Source: an uncultured Lachnobacterium sp. (GTDB lineage: Bacteria; Bacillota; Clostridia; Lachnospirales; Lachnospiraceae). From it: a stretch of DNA of 52,867 nucleotides. A program made the position numbers and the translations under genes. Every line of letters starts with the position of its first letter. Positions within the stretch are counted from its first letter, which is position 1. Under the pieces are notes generated by a model. It ran no database searches. It worked only from the letters and a program-made list of their open reading frames with translations, and was not told the origin of the DNA. Below are positions 16,116 to 25,108 of the stretch, one piece after another. The stretch lies in the NCBI GenBank assembly GCA_900546625.1, contig URDU01000019.1:1-52867 (forward strand). Direction: 5' to 3'.

Positions 16116-18206
16116 TTAATCGGCCTGTGCTCCGCTGGCGGTAAGCACAGACTCCCACGCCATCGTATCAGGCCAGCCCTTTGTATCAAAGCCATCGCGG
16201 ATACATCTGCTGTAGTAGTCGAGCTTGCTTCGTATCGGTGAGCTGTCTGTGAATCTGGCATCATCATAAATGCCGTTAATATGATCATCTATCGCGGTTC
16301 CGAAAATTTCAGAGCGATCCTCTGTTGCAAAGGTCATGCCGTAGGAATCAATGAAATACCCGGATATGTGGTTTGATGGATCATCCGGATTGTAGTTTGC
16401 GTAGCTGTCATCGTAGGAGAAGCTGTCAGGGTTAAAGCTGTTCCATTTCTCCTCGGAAAACTCGCTCTCGTCATTATAGGTGTGTATGAATGTAAGCCTC
16501 TGGTCTATCAGATGGGAAATCTCATGGCCTACAGTGTAGCTGAAATCCCAGCTGTAGTTGCAGTTTAAAACCATCACATTGTAGTTGTTGATTATATTTA
16601 CGAATCCGCTTGGCTCGTTTATCATATCTGAGTGGTCTGATGAAATGTCACCGCACAGATAGATTCGCATGCCTCTTATGTCGCCATAACACAGCTGAGT
16701 GAAAAAGTCATCAGGGAAACAGCCAAGTATTTCCGTAAGCGAATCCAGAGCAGCTGACAGCTTATCCTTGTTCTTGAATTGATGGATATCGTAGTAATCA
16801 ATCCTCTTTGGCACCTCAGGCCCGAAATATACTAAAAAGCCGTATTTTTGTTCAAGGGCAGTGACACGTGCGTTTATGTCGGATAAATCACCCCAGTCAT
16901 ATGAAGCAGTGTCAGGTACCAGAGTGACCTCGTCTCCATATGTATTGTAGTCTGAATCCTTCCCGGCTTCCTCCATAGCCTCCTGATTTTCATCGGTGCT
17001 GTCACCGGTGTCTATGGCAGAATATGGGGATACATATGAGCCATCATCGCGCAAGGCCTGCAACAGGGTATCACAGTCATTGTATGATGTGATTTCGGCT
17101 TTGGTGTCATTTTTGCCCTTGTCAAGCGACCAGATGAGTATTTCAGGGTTGCACTGCGCTGTGTACAAAAGCAGCATCACACAGTTTGCATCGGGCAGAT
17201 AGACCGAGTTGGCAGAGTAATAGGTCTGGGTATCGGCTTTAGCCGGGGTATATGAAAAGGATGAGCTGACACCGGTGGCAGGTGAATACTTATAGTAACT
17301 GATGCTGTTGCCTGAGGTTAAATCCTGACAGCGTATGAGCATGTCATTGTCCTTTGCGAGGGCTACATCCACTACATCCGGCAGTGAAAAGAAGCTGTCT
17401 TTTCCGTCGGATGAATGATAGTTCCATATATTGTTGGCGGTATCTGCCTCAATTACAAAGCCTTTTGAGTCGACACATGACATGGAAAAGCTCTGTCCTT
17501 CGTAGGTTGAAAGCACTGTATTATCATCGAGGCTTATATCAGAGATTACATATTTGTAGGTATCGGGTGAGACACCTGACACCAGAGCATATTTTCCGTC
17601 AGATGAGGTGGCAATCTGTGAGGCATCATAGTAATCGCCGGGATTTGGTACATCGCCGGCATCAGGACCGGATGTATCGCCATTGCCATCATACTCATTG
17701 GGATTATATTTGCAGGTTTTGATTTCTTTTAAATCCTTATCATAGATGGTTACTTTTTTAGCGGATGAATCGATGAGCCACAATTTATCACCCTTAATCA
17801 GATAGTCATCGCAGTTTGTTTTGTCGTGGGCGAGACTAGCGGTTATTTCGTTGGACCAGGGATTGTATACATCAAAAGAGTATTCGATGGATTGTCCCTC
17901 GGCCTCAATAATGAAGTTGTTGTAGCTGCCCTGTCCGACCATCAGAATGTTGTCGCCAAACTGCCTTATGTCATTGTAAGGGTGGCCCTCAAACGCTACA
18001 TTGTGCAGAATCGACAGATTGCTGCTGCCCTCCACTTTAGCTGTGTCATCCCAGAAAGCCGGCGATTTATGCAGGATAGCCTGCTTCTCCGCGGGACTTT
18101 TGAGAAAATAAGAAATATCCCGGGGAGAGCAGGCTGTCAGGGAAAGCACACTGCAAAGCACAAGCGAATATGTAATTAAAATAGTTGCATGTTTGCGTTT
18201 GAACAA
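16116..18206 (-). CDS. Lipoprotein with HExxH zinc-peptidase motif
   Basis: A 696-residue exported lipoprotein: the signal peptide ends in the lipobox LTAC (Cys26). Residues about 60-380 contain repeated short beta-type segments ('DGKYALVSGVSPD', 'LIRCQDLTSGN') and may form a propeller-like fold. The C-terminal part carries HEISH (561-565), the zinc-binding and catalytic motif of many metallopeptidases, with a candidate third ligand in 'EDRSEIFG' about 75 residues later. I do not recognise the exact family. It lies 33 bases after the LacI-type regulator gene on the same strand, so the two are probably co-transcribed, facing away from the maltodextrin genes. Substrate unknown. Confidence 0.65.
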   Translation of the reverse strand: MFKRKHATILITYSLVLCSVLSLTACSPRDISYFLKSPAEKQAILHKSPAFWDDTAKVEGSSNLSILHNVAFEGHPYNDIRQFGDNILMVGQGSYNNFIIEAEGQSIEYSFDVYNPWSNEITASLAHDKTNCDDYLIKGDKLWLIDSSAKKVTIYDKDLKEIKTCKYNPNEYDGNGDTSGPDAGDVPNPGDYYDASQIATSSDGKYALVSGVSPDTYKYVISDISLDDNTVLSTYEGQSFSMSCVDSKGFVIEADTANNIWNYHSSDGKDSFFSLPDVVDVALAKDNDMLIRCQDLTSGNSISYYKYSPATGVSSSFSYTPAKADTQTYYSANSVYLPDANCVMLLLYTAQCNPEILIWSLDKGKNDTKAEITSYNDCDTLLQALRDDGSYVSPYSAIDTGDSTDENQEAMEEAGKDSDYNTYGDEVTLVPDTASYDWGDLSDINARVTALEQKYGFLVYFGPEVPKRIDYYDIHQFKNKDKLSAALDSLTEILGCFPDDFFTQLCYGDIRGMRIYLCGDISSDHSDMINEPSGFVNIINNYNVMVLNCNYSWDFSYTVGHEISHLIDQRLTFIHTYNDESEFSEEKWNSFNPDSFSYDDSYANYNPDDPSNHISGYFIDSYGMTFATEDRSEIFGTAIDDHINGIYDDARFTDSSPIRSKLDYYSRCIRDGFDTKGWPDTMAWESVLTASGAQAD

Positions 18207-18239
18207 TTTTGCCTCCTTTGGAAGGTAGTATATATGCTG

Positions 18240-19253
18240 CTATTCATCGACAGTGTGCGCAGTGGAAACACGCGCAGTCGATTCCCTTTCAATCAGTCTC
18301 GGACGCAGCTGTGTGCGGCTGATTGGAATATGGTGAATGAGCGAATTCAATATAATATATGCACAGCGTCCCAGATCATTACACTCCTGTCTGACAGTGG
18401 TAAGAGGCGGGGTGAGGGCTGCCGCAAACTTGACATCGTCAAAGCCGACCACACTTATGTCGTTTGGCACATTGAAGCCGTGCAGCTGGCACTCAGAGAT
18501 AACACCCTTTGCGATAGCATCACTGCCGCAGAGGATAGCCGTAGCGCCTGCCGCGATAAAATTGGAAACGTAGTACTGTGCAGTTTCCGGAATATAGTAG
18601 CCGTGACCCATGAGCTCCGGGTAGATTTCAAGACCGGCATCGCGCATGGAGTTTTCAAAGGCTTCCTGACGCTGATCTGAAACCAGGGAAAAAAGAGAAC
18701 CGTTGATAAAGGCAATCTTTTTATGACCCAGATTGTGCAGATGCTTTACAGCCATGTCGATACCCTCGAAGCTGTCGGTGCCTACATAGGCTACATTTGG
18801 ATTGTTTTCTATATAGTTATCAAACAAAACAGTAGGCATTGTTGTATTTTTGAGCTGCTGCATCCACTCATCGTGCAGGGCAAAGCCTACCAGAAATGCG
18901 CCGCAATAGCCATTCTTTAATATATATGTATCATATTTTTCTTCTGCCTGCAGCTGAGGTGTGACAGGGATGATGTCCACGTCCCATTTGTGCTTGAAAG
19001 CATTCTGCTTGAAGCCAAGCACTACATCATATCCGAACTCATCGATAGACTCATAGTTCATATTTTCAATGAACAGAGCCAGCTTTCGGTTTTCTACCTT
19101 CCTGGAGCGTTTGGTGCTGTAGCCCATCTCGACAGCGGTATCTAAAACGGTTTGGCGAAGCTCCTCGCTTATATCGCTGGCACCATTTAATCCTTTTGAA
19201 ACAGTACTGATTGACACACCCAGCCGGGCGGCAATATCCTTAATAGTAGCCAT
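18240..19253 (-). CDS. LacI-family transcriptional regulator
   Basis: A 337-residue regulator. The N-terminal helix-turn-helix 'TIKDIAARLGVSISTVSKGLNG' (residues 3-24, read as two halves) is standard LacI, followed by a periplasmic-binding-protein-like sensor with 'VGTDSFEGIDMAVKHLHNLGHKKIAFING' and 'ISVVGFDDVKFA'. It is divergent from malQ with 255 bases between, so control of the maltodextrin operon by a maltodextrin-type ligand is the simplest inference. GAAAGGAC upstream of the ATG serves as ribosome site. Confidence 0.9.
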   Translation of the reverse strand: MATIKDIAARLGVSISTVSKGLNGASDISEELRQTVLDTAVEMGYSTKRSRKVENRKLALFIENMNYESIDEFGYDVVLGFKQNAFKHKWDVDIIPVTPQLQAEEKYDTYILKNGYCGAFLVGFALHDEWMQQLKNTTMPTVLFDNYIENNPNVAYVGTDSFEGIDMAVKHLHNLGHKKIAFINGSLFSLVSDQRQEAFENSMRDAGLEIYPELMGHGYYIPETAQYYVSNFIAAGATAILCGSDAIAKGVISECQLHGFNVPNDISVVGFDDVKFAAALTPPLTTVRQECNDLGRCAYIILNSLIHHIPISRTQLRPRLIERESTARVSTAHTVDE

Positions 19254-19283
19254 AATAGTAGTCCTTTCTTATGTGATAATTAA

Positions 19284-19312
19284 ATTATACAATTACTATC
19301 AGAAATAGGCAA
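19284..19312 (-). promoter_or_regulatory. Promoter of the lacI-type gene
   Basis: On the minus strand TTGCCT (19307-19312), 17 bases, TATAAT (19284-19289), 31 bases before the gene. Confidence 0.65.
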
Positions 19313-19327
19313 TATTTTCTGCAATAA

Positions 19328-19369
19328 TTTTTTCGAAAAATATCTCTGAAATCGTGGTAATAACTACCA
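19328..19369. promoter_or_regulatory. Candidate operators in the lacI/malQ divergent region
   Basis: Two dyads lie between the divergent promoters: an AT-rich one centred on TCGA (TTTTTTCGAAAAAT, near 19329-19342) and TGGTA-N5-TACCA (19355-19369). LacI-type operators commonly have a central CG, so the first is the better candidate. No experimental site is implied. Confidence 0.35.
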
Positions 19370-19428
19370 AAAAATGAATGTAAATTACGTGAAAAGTGGC
19401 AAAAATGAGTTTGAAATCACTAAAACAA

Positions 19429-19457
19429 TTGACAAATACGACAATAGGAAATAAAAT
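19429..19457 (+). promoter_or_regulatory. Promoter of malQ
   Basis: A consensus TTGACA (19429-19434), 17-base spacer and TAAAAT (19452-19457), 52 bases before the start codon. Confidence 0.75.
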
Positions 19458-19508
19458 AAACTCAGATACGAAAAAAATAGAAAATTTTTAGGAAAGAGGA
19501 ATAGAAAT

Positions 19509-21011
19509 TTGGAGGCCAGAGAAAATCTCAGAGGCTCCGGAATACTTCTTTCAATCTCGAGTCTGCCGTCACCATATGGTATAGGTACTCTTGGGAGAGA
19601 GGCATACAATTTTGTTGATCTCCTTGGTGATTTGAAACAGAAGTACTGGCAGGTTCTTCCGGTTGGTCCCACCATATTTGGCGATAGTCCATATCAGCCA
19701 TCATCAGGCTGTGCGGGCAATATCTATTTCATAGATTTAGATAAGCTGGTAGATGAGGGGTTGTTAGAGAAGGAAGAAATCCTGGGGTACAATTGGGGCA
19801 CAGACGAATCAGAAATTGATTATGCAGCATTACATCAGAACAGATGCAAGATTTTACAAAAAGCGTTTGAGAGATTTGACACAAATGCACAAGAGTTTCA
19901 GGATTTTGTAAAAAAACAGTCGGGGTGGCTTGAACAATATGCACTATTTATGGCACTGAAAACCGACAATTTATACAAAAATTGGAGCGAGTGGCCAAAT
20001 GAGTATAGAAATCTGCAAACGGTTGCGCTTGAAAATTACCAAAAAAAGAATTATAATACAATTACTTTTTGGAAGTTCTGTCAATACAAATTCTTCGAAC
20101 AATGGGAGGATTTGAAAAATTATGCTAACTCAAAAGGCATTTACATAATAGGTGATATCTCATTTTATGTAGGATATGACAGTGTAGATGTATGGTCAGA
20201 GAGACAGCTTTTTATGATGGGCGCAAACGATACACCGGAGTATGTTGCAGCGGCCGGTCCTGATAAGTATTCAGAGAGCGGACAGGTGTGGGGCAATCCG
20301 ATGTATGACTGGGATGCCATGAAGGAGGACAGCTTCTCATGGTGGAGAAAGAGGATGCGTGTATGCAGAGAACTTTTTGATATTGTCAGGATTGATCATT
20401 TCGCAGGAATTGTAAAAGCATATGCGGTACCGTACGGACAGGACAAGAGCCTATCCGGCAAATGGTTCAAGGGACCGGGACGCAGGCTTGTCAATGCGAT
20501 CAACGAAGAGCTTGAGGGTGTTAATGTAGTGGCTGATGACTATACGTCAGCAAGCCTTTTACCGGGAGTGAAAAAGCTCCTTGCAAAATCAGGCTGGATG
20601 GGAACTAAGGTCATGATGTTCGCCTTTGACGGTGATCCGACCAATGAATATCTGCCACACAATTATACTGATTCACATGTAGTTGCATATATTGGCACAC
20701 ATGACAATGAGACGATAGTTGGTTCATTCAGTGACAAAACCGATTATGAGCTTGCTTATCTGTATGAGTATCTGAATATTGAAAATAAATCACAGGTTCC
20801 AAACGCTCTTATCAGGGAGCTGTATCACAGCACCGCAGAGCTGGCGATAGTCCAGATGCAGGATATATTAGAGCTTGGAAATGAGGCTAGGATGAATTAT
20901 CCTTCGACAGTCGGACACAACTGGAGATGGCGGATGACAAGCAAGCCACACAGACTGGACAATGAAAAAATAGCCTGGATTAGAAACATTGCGGTGGTTT
21001 ACCGCAGATAA
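19509..21011 (+). CDS. malQ: 4-alpha-glucanotransferase (amylomaltase)
   Basis: A 500-residue GH77 enzyme that moves glucan segments between maltodextrins and frees glucose in the cytoplasm. The N-terminal 'RGSGILLSISSLPSPYGIGTLG' region and 'YQPSSGCAGNIYFIDLD' are typical; 'RIDHFAGI' (about residue 296) holds the nucleophile Asp, 'VADDY' region the acid/base position (here 'VVADDYTS' where many family members have 'AEDLG'), and 'GTHDNET' the third acidic residue. The start codon is TTG, with AGGAAAGAGGA upstream. Asp in place of the usual Glu at the acid/base position should be confirmed by alignment. It is the first gene of the mal operon. Confidence 0.92.
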   Translation: MEARENLRGSGILLSISSLPSPYGIGTLGREAYNFVDLLGDLKQKYWQVLPVGPTIFGDSPYQPSSGCAGNIYFIDLDKLVDEGLLEKEEILGYNWGTDESEIDYAALHQNRCKILQKAFERFDTNAQEFQDFVKKQSGWLEQYALFMALKTDNLYKNWSEWPNEYRNLQTVALENYQKKNYNTITFWKFCQYKFFEQWEDLKNYANSKGIYIIGDISFYVGYDSVDVWSERQLFMMGANDTPEYVAAAGPDKYSESGQVWGNPMYDWDAMKEDSFSWWRKRMRVCRELFDIVRIDHFAGIVKAYAVPYGQDKSLSGKWFKGPGRRLVNAINEELEGVNVVADDYTSASLLPGVKKLLAKSGWMGTKVMMFAFDGDPTNEYLPHNYTDSHVVAYIGTHDNETIVGSFSDKTDYELAYLYEYLNIENKSQVPNALIRELYHSTAELAIVQMQDILELGNEARMNYPSTVGHNWRWRMTSKPHRLDNEKIAWIRNIAVVYRR

Positions 21012-21016
21012 TTAAT

Positions 21017-21045
21017 TTGATATAAGTTGCACGGCAATTTATATA
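21017..21045 (+). promoter_or_regulatory. Internal promoter before malE
   Basis: TTGATA (21017-21022), 17 bases, TATATA (21040-21045), 42 bases before the malE start. It would allow high malE expression independent of malQ. Confidence 0.55.
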
Positions 21046-21086
21046 TATACTTTTTTACATTTTATATTCAAAAAGGAGAGGAAGAT

Positions 21087-22352
21087 ATGAAGAAGAAAGT
21101 ATTAGCATCTTTACTTTGCGCATCTATGGTAGCAACAATGTTTGCAGGATGCGGAAACAGCAACGGAGATGGAACAGAGAAAGCCGACAAGAAGGACGGC
21201 GGCAAGGAGACCATTACAGTAATGGGACCTTCAGAGGATTTAGATGATGCAAAGGGCGCTTGGCTCAAGACAGAGTGCGAGGCATTCGCTAAAGCAAATC
21301 CTGATTTCAACATCGAGTTCAAGTATGTTACATCATCTGAGAGCGACGCAAAGGACGTTGTTACAAAGGATCCTAAGGCAGCAGCTGATGTTTACATGTT
21401 CGCAAACGATCAGATTGAGCAATTAGTTAAGGCAAACGCTCTTGCTAAGTTAGGTGGAGAGACAGCAGATTATGTTAAGACATCTAACTCAGAGGCTATG
21501 GCAGCAACAGTTACATATGATGGAGACATCTACGCAGTTCCTTATACATCAAACACATGGTTCATGTACTATGACAAGAGAGTCTTCTCTGAGGATGATG
21601 TAAAGAGCCTTGATACAATGCTTACAAAGGGTAAGGTTGCATTCCCATTCGATAACGGCTGGTATCTCAATGCATTCTACGCAGCAAACGGATGTACAAT
21701 CTTCGGAGACGGAACAGACAAGGCTGCAGGATATGATTTCAGTGGTGATAAGGCAGTAGCAGTTACAAACTACATCGTAGATTTATTTGCAAATCCAAAC
21801 TTCGTAATGGATAACAATGAGGGATCACTTGGTCTTGCTGGACTTAAGGATGGTTCAGTAAACGCTTACTTCAATGGTAACTGGAACTATGACGCAGTTA
21901 AAGAGAATCTTGGTGAGGAGAACGTTGGTGTTGCAGCTCTTCCTACAATCAATATTGGTGGAAAAGACTGCCAGTTAAAGGCATTCTTAGGATCTAAGGC
22001 TATCGGTGTTAACCCTAACTGCAAGAACCAGGAAGCAGCAGTTAAGCTTGCAGCATTCCTTGGAAGCGAGGATGCACAGCTTGCTCACTTCAAGTTAAGA
22101 GGACAGGCTCCTGTAAACAAAAATCTTGTAACAAACGAGGAAATCGCAGCAGATCCTGTAGCAGCAGCTATGGCTAAGGTTTCATCTGATTGTTCAGTAG
22201 CACAGCCTATCATTGATATGGCAGGTTACTGGGATGCAGCTACACCATTCGGTGATGCTTTCCAGAACGGTGCAGAAGGCCAGATTACAAAGGACAATGC
22301 AGCTCAGAAGACAGAGGACTTCAATACACAGCTTAATGATTCTCTTAAATAA
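21087..22352 (+). CDS. malE: Maltodextrin ABC transporter substrate-binding lipoprotein
   Basis: A 421-residue extracellular solute-binding protein of family 1 (MalE-like). The signal peptide ends in the lipobox FAGC (Cys22), followed by an Asp/Lys/Gly linker and 'ETITVMGPSED'. Family-typical stretches are 'AVPYTSNTWFMYYDK' (about residues 149-163), 'FPFDNGWYLNAFY' and 'AYFNGNWNYDAVK'. Codon use is noticeably uniform (GCA, ACA, AAG, CTT), as expected of a highly expressed gene. The start is the ATG after AAAGGAGAGGAAG. Maltodextrin specificity is inferred from malQ, malF, malG and the amylase around it. Confidence 0.92.
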   Translation: MKKKVLASLLCASMVATMFAGCGNSNGDGTEKADKKDGGKETITVMGPSEDLDDAKGAWLKTECEAFAKANPDFNIEFKYVTSSESDAKDVVTKDPKAAADVYMFANDQIEQLVKANALAKLGGETADYVKTSNSEAMAATVTYDGDIYAVPYTSNTWFMYYDKRVFSEDDVKSLDTMLTKGKVAFPFDNGWYLNAFYAANGCTIFGDGTDKAAGYDFSGDKAVAVTNYIVDLFANPNFVMDNNEGSLGLAGLKDGSVNAYFNGNWNYDAVKENLGEENVGVAALPTINIGGKDCQLKAFLGSKAIGVNPNCKNQEAAVKLAAFLGSEDAQLAHFKLRGQAPVNKNLVTNEEIAADPVAAAMAKVSSDCSVAQPIIDMAGYWDAATPFGDAFQNGAEGQITKDNAAQKTEDFNTQLNDSLK

Positions 22353-22371
22353 TTAAGTAGATCAGATTATG

Positions 22372-22405
22372 ATTCCAAGGTTCCGGGCAGCCGGAATCTT
22401 GGAAT
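22372..22405 (+). promoter_or_regulatory. Stabilising hairpin between malE and malF
   Basis: ATTCCAAGGTTCCGG (22372-22386) pairs almost perfectly with CCGGAATCTTGGAAT (22391-22405), with no U-tract after it. A hairpin here could protect the malE mRNA and reduce read-through, keeping the binding protein in excess of the permeases, as known for malE-malF in other bacteria. Confidence 0.6.
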
Positions 22406-22454
22406 AAATTAGTTTAAAGGATTGGCATATATAATGCATGCCAGGAGGAAAAGT

Positions 22455-23834
22455 ATGATAGGAGCAAACAAAAAGAAAAAAGTTTCGGAATTTGCTACTC
22501 CGTATACTGTTGGCAATGCCCTCACAAAAGGCGGAGCTACAGTTAAGCTATCGGCACTCGTAATGGGTCTTGCCAATATGGCTCATAAGCAGATCATAAA
22601 GGGTCTGATTTTTCTTGCTATAGAGATTGCATATATAGCATATATGGTTAACGCTGGTGCTTATTACATTTCCATGCTGCCTTCACTTGGCTGGAGAAAG
22701 CAGGAAGAGGTATTTAATGAGCAGAAGCAGATTTATGAATATGTTGAAGGCGACCAGTCAGTATTATTGCTGTTATATGGCGTCGTAACAATTGCCATCA
22801 CAGTATTATTTATTTACATGTGGTGCGAGAATTTAAAGAGCGGATATAAGGCAGAATGCCTTTCAAAAGCTGGAAAAGAAATCAATTCTTTTGGCAAAGA
22901 TGTCAAGGATTTATTTGATAAAAATCTACATAAGACACTTATGTTTCTCCCACTTTTGGGAATATTTGTTTTTACCGTTTTACCATTGCTGTTCATGATT
23001 CCAATGGCTTTTACAAACTATTCTGTAAAGGGTGATCATCTGGTATTGTTCGACTGGACAGGCTTTGCTGCATTTGGACAGGTGCTTGGACTTGGCGGTA
23101 AGCTTGGTAAGGTATTCTGGAGAGTACTCGGATGGACAATCTGTTGGGCTGTATTTGCAACCTTCCTTTGTAACTTCCTTGGACTCATTCTTGCTATCGT
23201 AATCGATCGTAAAGAGACACATTGCAAGGCTTTCTGGCGTACATGCTTTGTTATCTCAATTGCGGTACCGCAGTTCGTATCACTCCTTGTAATGAGACAG
23301 ATGTTCCAGCCACAGGGTGCTGTTAATAACCTGCTTTTGGAGTGGGGTTTGATAGATAACCCGCTTCCATTCTGGACCAACACTATGTGGGCGAGAGCTT
23401 CTGTTATTCTCATCAACTGCTGGGTAGGTATTCCATATACCATGCTTCAGGTTACAGGTGTATTACAGAATGTGCCTTCAGAGCTTTATGAGGCTGCAAA
23501 GATTGATGGGGCAAACGCAGGACAGATCTTCTTTAAGATCACACTCCCATATATCATGTTTATCATGGGACCATACATCATCACACAGTTTACAGGAAAT
23601 ATCAACAACTTCAACGTTATCTACCTGTTATCAGCAGGAAAGCCTACACCTGTCGGAGACAGTGCAGGAAAGACGGACCTTCTGGTTACATGGCTGTACA
23701 AGCTGACTATTGATAATCAGGAGTACAATATCGGTGCCGTTATCGGTATCCTCACATTCGTTGTACTTTCTATCGTAGCGCTTGTTACATACAGAAATAC
23801 AAAATCATACAAGGATGAGGAGGGATTCATGTAA
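22455..23834 (+). CDS. malF: Maltodextrin ABC transporter permease MalF
   Basis: A 459-residue inner-membrane permease. Before the core there is an N-terminal part with a cytoplasmic lead and two membrane segments (about residues 45-65 and 100-125), then a linker and the binding-protein-dependent transport domain with about six segments. The EAA loop, which docks the ATPase, reads 'YEAAKIDGANAGQIFFKITLP' (about residues 350-370). The ATG follows AGGAGG by 6 bases; a TTG at 22422 is less likely. The stop overlaps the malG start (TAATG), so the two are coupled. Confidence 0.93.
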   Translation: MIGANKKKKVSEFATPYTVGNALTKGGATVKLSALVMGLANMAHKQIIKGLIFLAIEIAYIAYMVNAGAYYISMLPSLGWRKQEEVFNEQKQIYEYVEGDQSVLLLLYGVVTIAITVLFIYMWCENLKSGYKAECLSKAGKEINSFGKDVKDLFDKNLHKTLMFLPLLGIFVFTVLPLLFMIPMAFTNYSVKGDHLVLFDWTGFAAFGQVLGLGGKLGKVFWRVLGWTICWAVFATFLCNFLGLILAIVIDRKETHCKAFWRTCFVISIAVPQFVSLLVMRQMFQPQGAVNNLLLEWGLIDNPLPFWTNTMWARASVILINCWVGIPYTMLQVTGVLQNVPSELYEAAKIDGANAGQIFFKITLPYIMFIMGPYIITQFTGNINNFNVIYLLSAGKPTPVGDSAGKTDLLVTWLYKLTIDNQEYNIGAVIGILTFVVLSIVALVTYRNTKSYKDEEGFM

Positions 23835-24721
23835 TGAGTAGTGTAGCAAAAGCAAAAAGACCTATGTCTGCCGGACGTGCTAAGAAAATAGCAAAGAATT
23901 CCCTTGTTCATATCATTCTTGGAATACTTGCTGTAGTATGGCTGTTCCCAATTTTCTGGATTATTATGACAAGCTTTAGAGCTGAGAGTGGTGCTTATAC
24001 AAAGTACTTCTTCCCACATGGCCTTACATTTAGCAACTATACAAGGCTGTTCACAGAGACTACACTGTTGAACTTCCCGAGAGCATTTTTTAATACACTG
24101 TTTATTTCAGTGTTCTCATGTATCATTTCAACAGTATTTGTACTTTCTGTTGCGTATAGTATGTCACGACTGAGATTTAAGATGCGTAAGCCTTTCATGA
24201 ATCTGGCTATGATTCTTGGATTGTTCCCGGCTTTCATGTCAATGGTTGCCGTATACTTTATCTTAAAGGCTATCGGACTTACAGAGGGCAGTATGCTTCG
24301 CCTTTCATTGATTCTCATATACTCAGCAGGAGCAGGAACAGGCTTCTATATCGCAAAGGGATTCTTTGATACTGTGCCTAAGTCTCTTACTGAGGCGGCT
24401 ATCCTTGACGGATGTACACAGTTCCAGGTATTTTACAAGGTTATCCTGCCACTCAGTAAGCCAATCGTAGTATATACAATACTTACAGCATTCCTTGCTC
24501 CATGGCTTGATTTCGTATTTGTAAGGGTTATCGTTGGTCCAAACGACAAGTATTGGACAGTATCTCTTCTCCTTTACAACATGCTTGAGAAAGAGTTTAT
24601 AAACGGATGGTTCACAAGATGGGCTGCTGCTGCAGTTATTGTATCAATACCTATCTCAATACTTTTCGTCATCATGCAGAGATTCTACGTGGATGGACTT
24701 ACAGGAGCTGTCAAAGGCTAA
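23834..24721 (+). CDS. malG: Maltodextrin ABC transporter permease MalG
   Basis: A 295-residue permease with six membrane segments. The EAA loop is 'LTEAAILDGCTQFQVFYKVILP' (about residues 195-216, read in two parts) and the C-terminus 'FYVDGLTGAVKG' is the classic MalG ending that contacts the binding protein. No ATPase gene follows; a terminator comes 16 bases after the stop. The importer must therefore use a shared MsmX/MalK-type ATPase encoded elsewhere, which is common in Firmicutes. Confidence 0.94.
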   Translation: MSSVAKAKRPMSAGRAKKIAKNSLVHIILGILAVVWLFPIFWIIMTSFRAESGAYTKYFFPHGLTFSNYTRLFTETTLLNFPRAFFNTLFISVFSCIISTVFVLSVAYSMSRLRFKMRKPFMNLAMILGLFPAFMSMVAVYFILKAIGLTEGSMLRLSLILIYSAGAGTGFYIAKGFFDTVPKSLTEAAILDGCTQFQVFYKVILPLSKPIVVYTILTAFLAPWLDFVFVRVIVGPNDKYWTVSLLLYNMLEKEFINGWFTRWAAAAVIVSIPISILFVIMQRFYVDGLTGAVKG

Positions 24722-24736
24722 TTTGGTTTTATTTGG

Positions 24737-24764
24737 GCCGCTGCACTTTTGTGCGGCGGCTTTT
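24737..24764 (+). terminator. Terminator of the mal operon
   Basis: GCCGCTGCAC (24737-24746) and GTGCGGCGGC (24751-24760) form a 10-bp GC-rich stem (one T-G pair) with a TTTT loop and TTTT after it. Confidence 0.9.
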
Positions 24765-24789
24765 GATTTATATTGATGGCAGACTTTTG

Positions 24790-25022
24790 GGGTGTGTGGC
24801 AAACTTAGCACTTTCAGGTTGTGTGGTGCCGGCATGGTACACAGTATATTCCTCAGGAAAATATGAAGTCAGCCACGGGCTTTCTTCGCTGCTTGTATTT
24901 GGAGGGATGAGGTGTGTGGCTTGTTTGTGGTGGCATGGTACCCCGTGGCAGTTCATATTTTTCTTCGGAACACACTGTGTACCCTCCGGCTTGGAGGGTA
25001 CTGTGTGCTAAGTTTGTTGCTA
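24790..25022. repeat. Long imperfect palindrome, repeat family copy 1
   Basis: The outer arms are GCAAACTTAGCAC (24799-24811) and GTGCTAAGTTTGTTGC (25005-25020). The inner arms at 24837-24880 and 24941-24983 pair over about 40 bases. A perfect hairpin GTACCCTCC-GGCTT-GGAGGGTAC sits at 24979-25001. The inner core, CAGTGTGTTCCGAAGAAAAA and on to TGCCACGG (minus strand), recurs at 34636-34670 with one mismatch in 35. It fills most of the 387-base gap between malG and the amylase gene. Confidence 0.75.
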
Positions 25023-25108
25023 CTTTATGAAAGATGTGAGAATGTAGTGGTTTGTATAGTCACAAGTTTACTAAGAATTTAGTTAAGAAAATAAGAAAAG
25101 GAGTGCGT

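Noticed and set aside
24722..25108. Missing MalK gene in degraded form
   Set aside because: Neither strand shows Walker A, Walker B or signature remnants; the gap holds a terminator and a palindrome.
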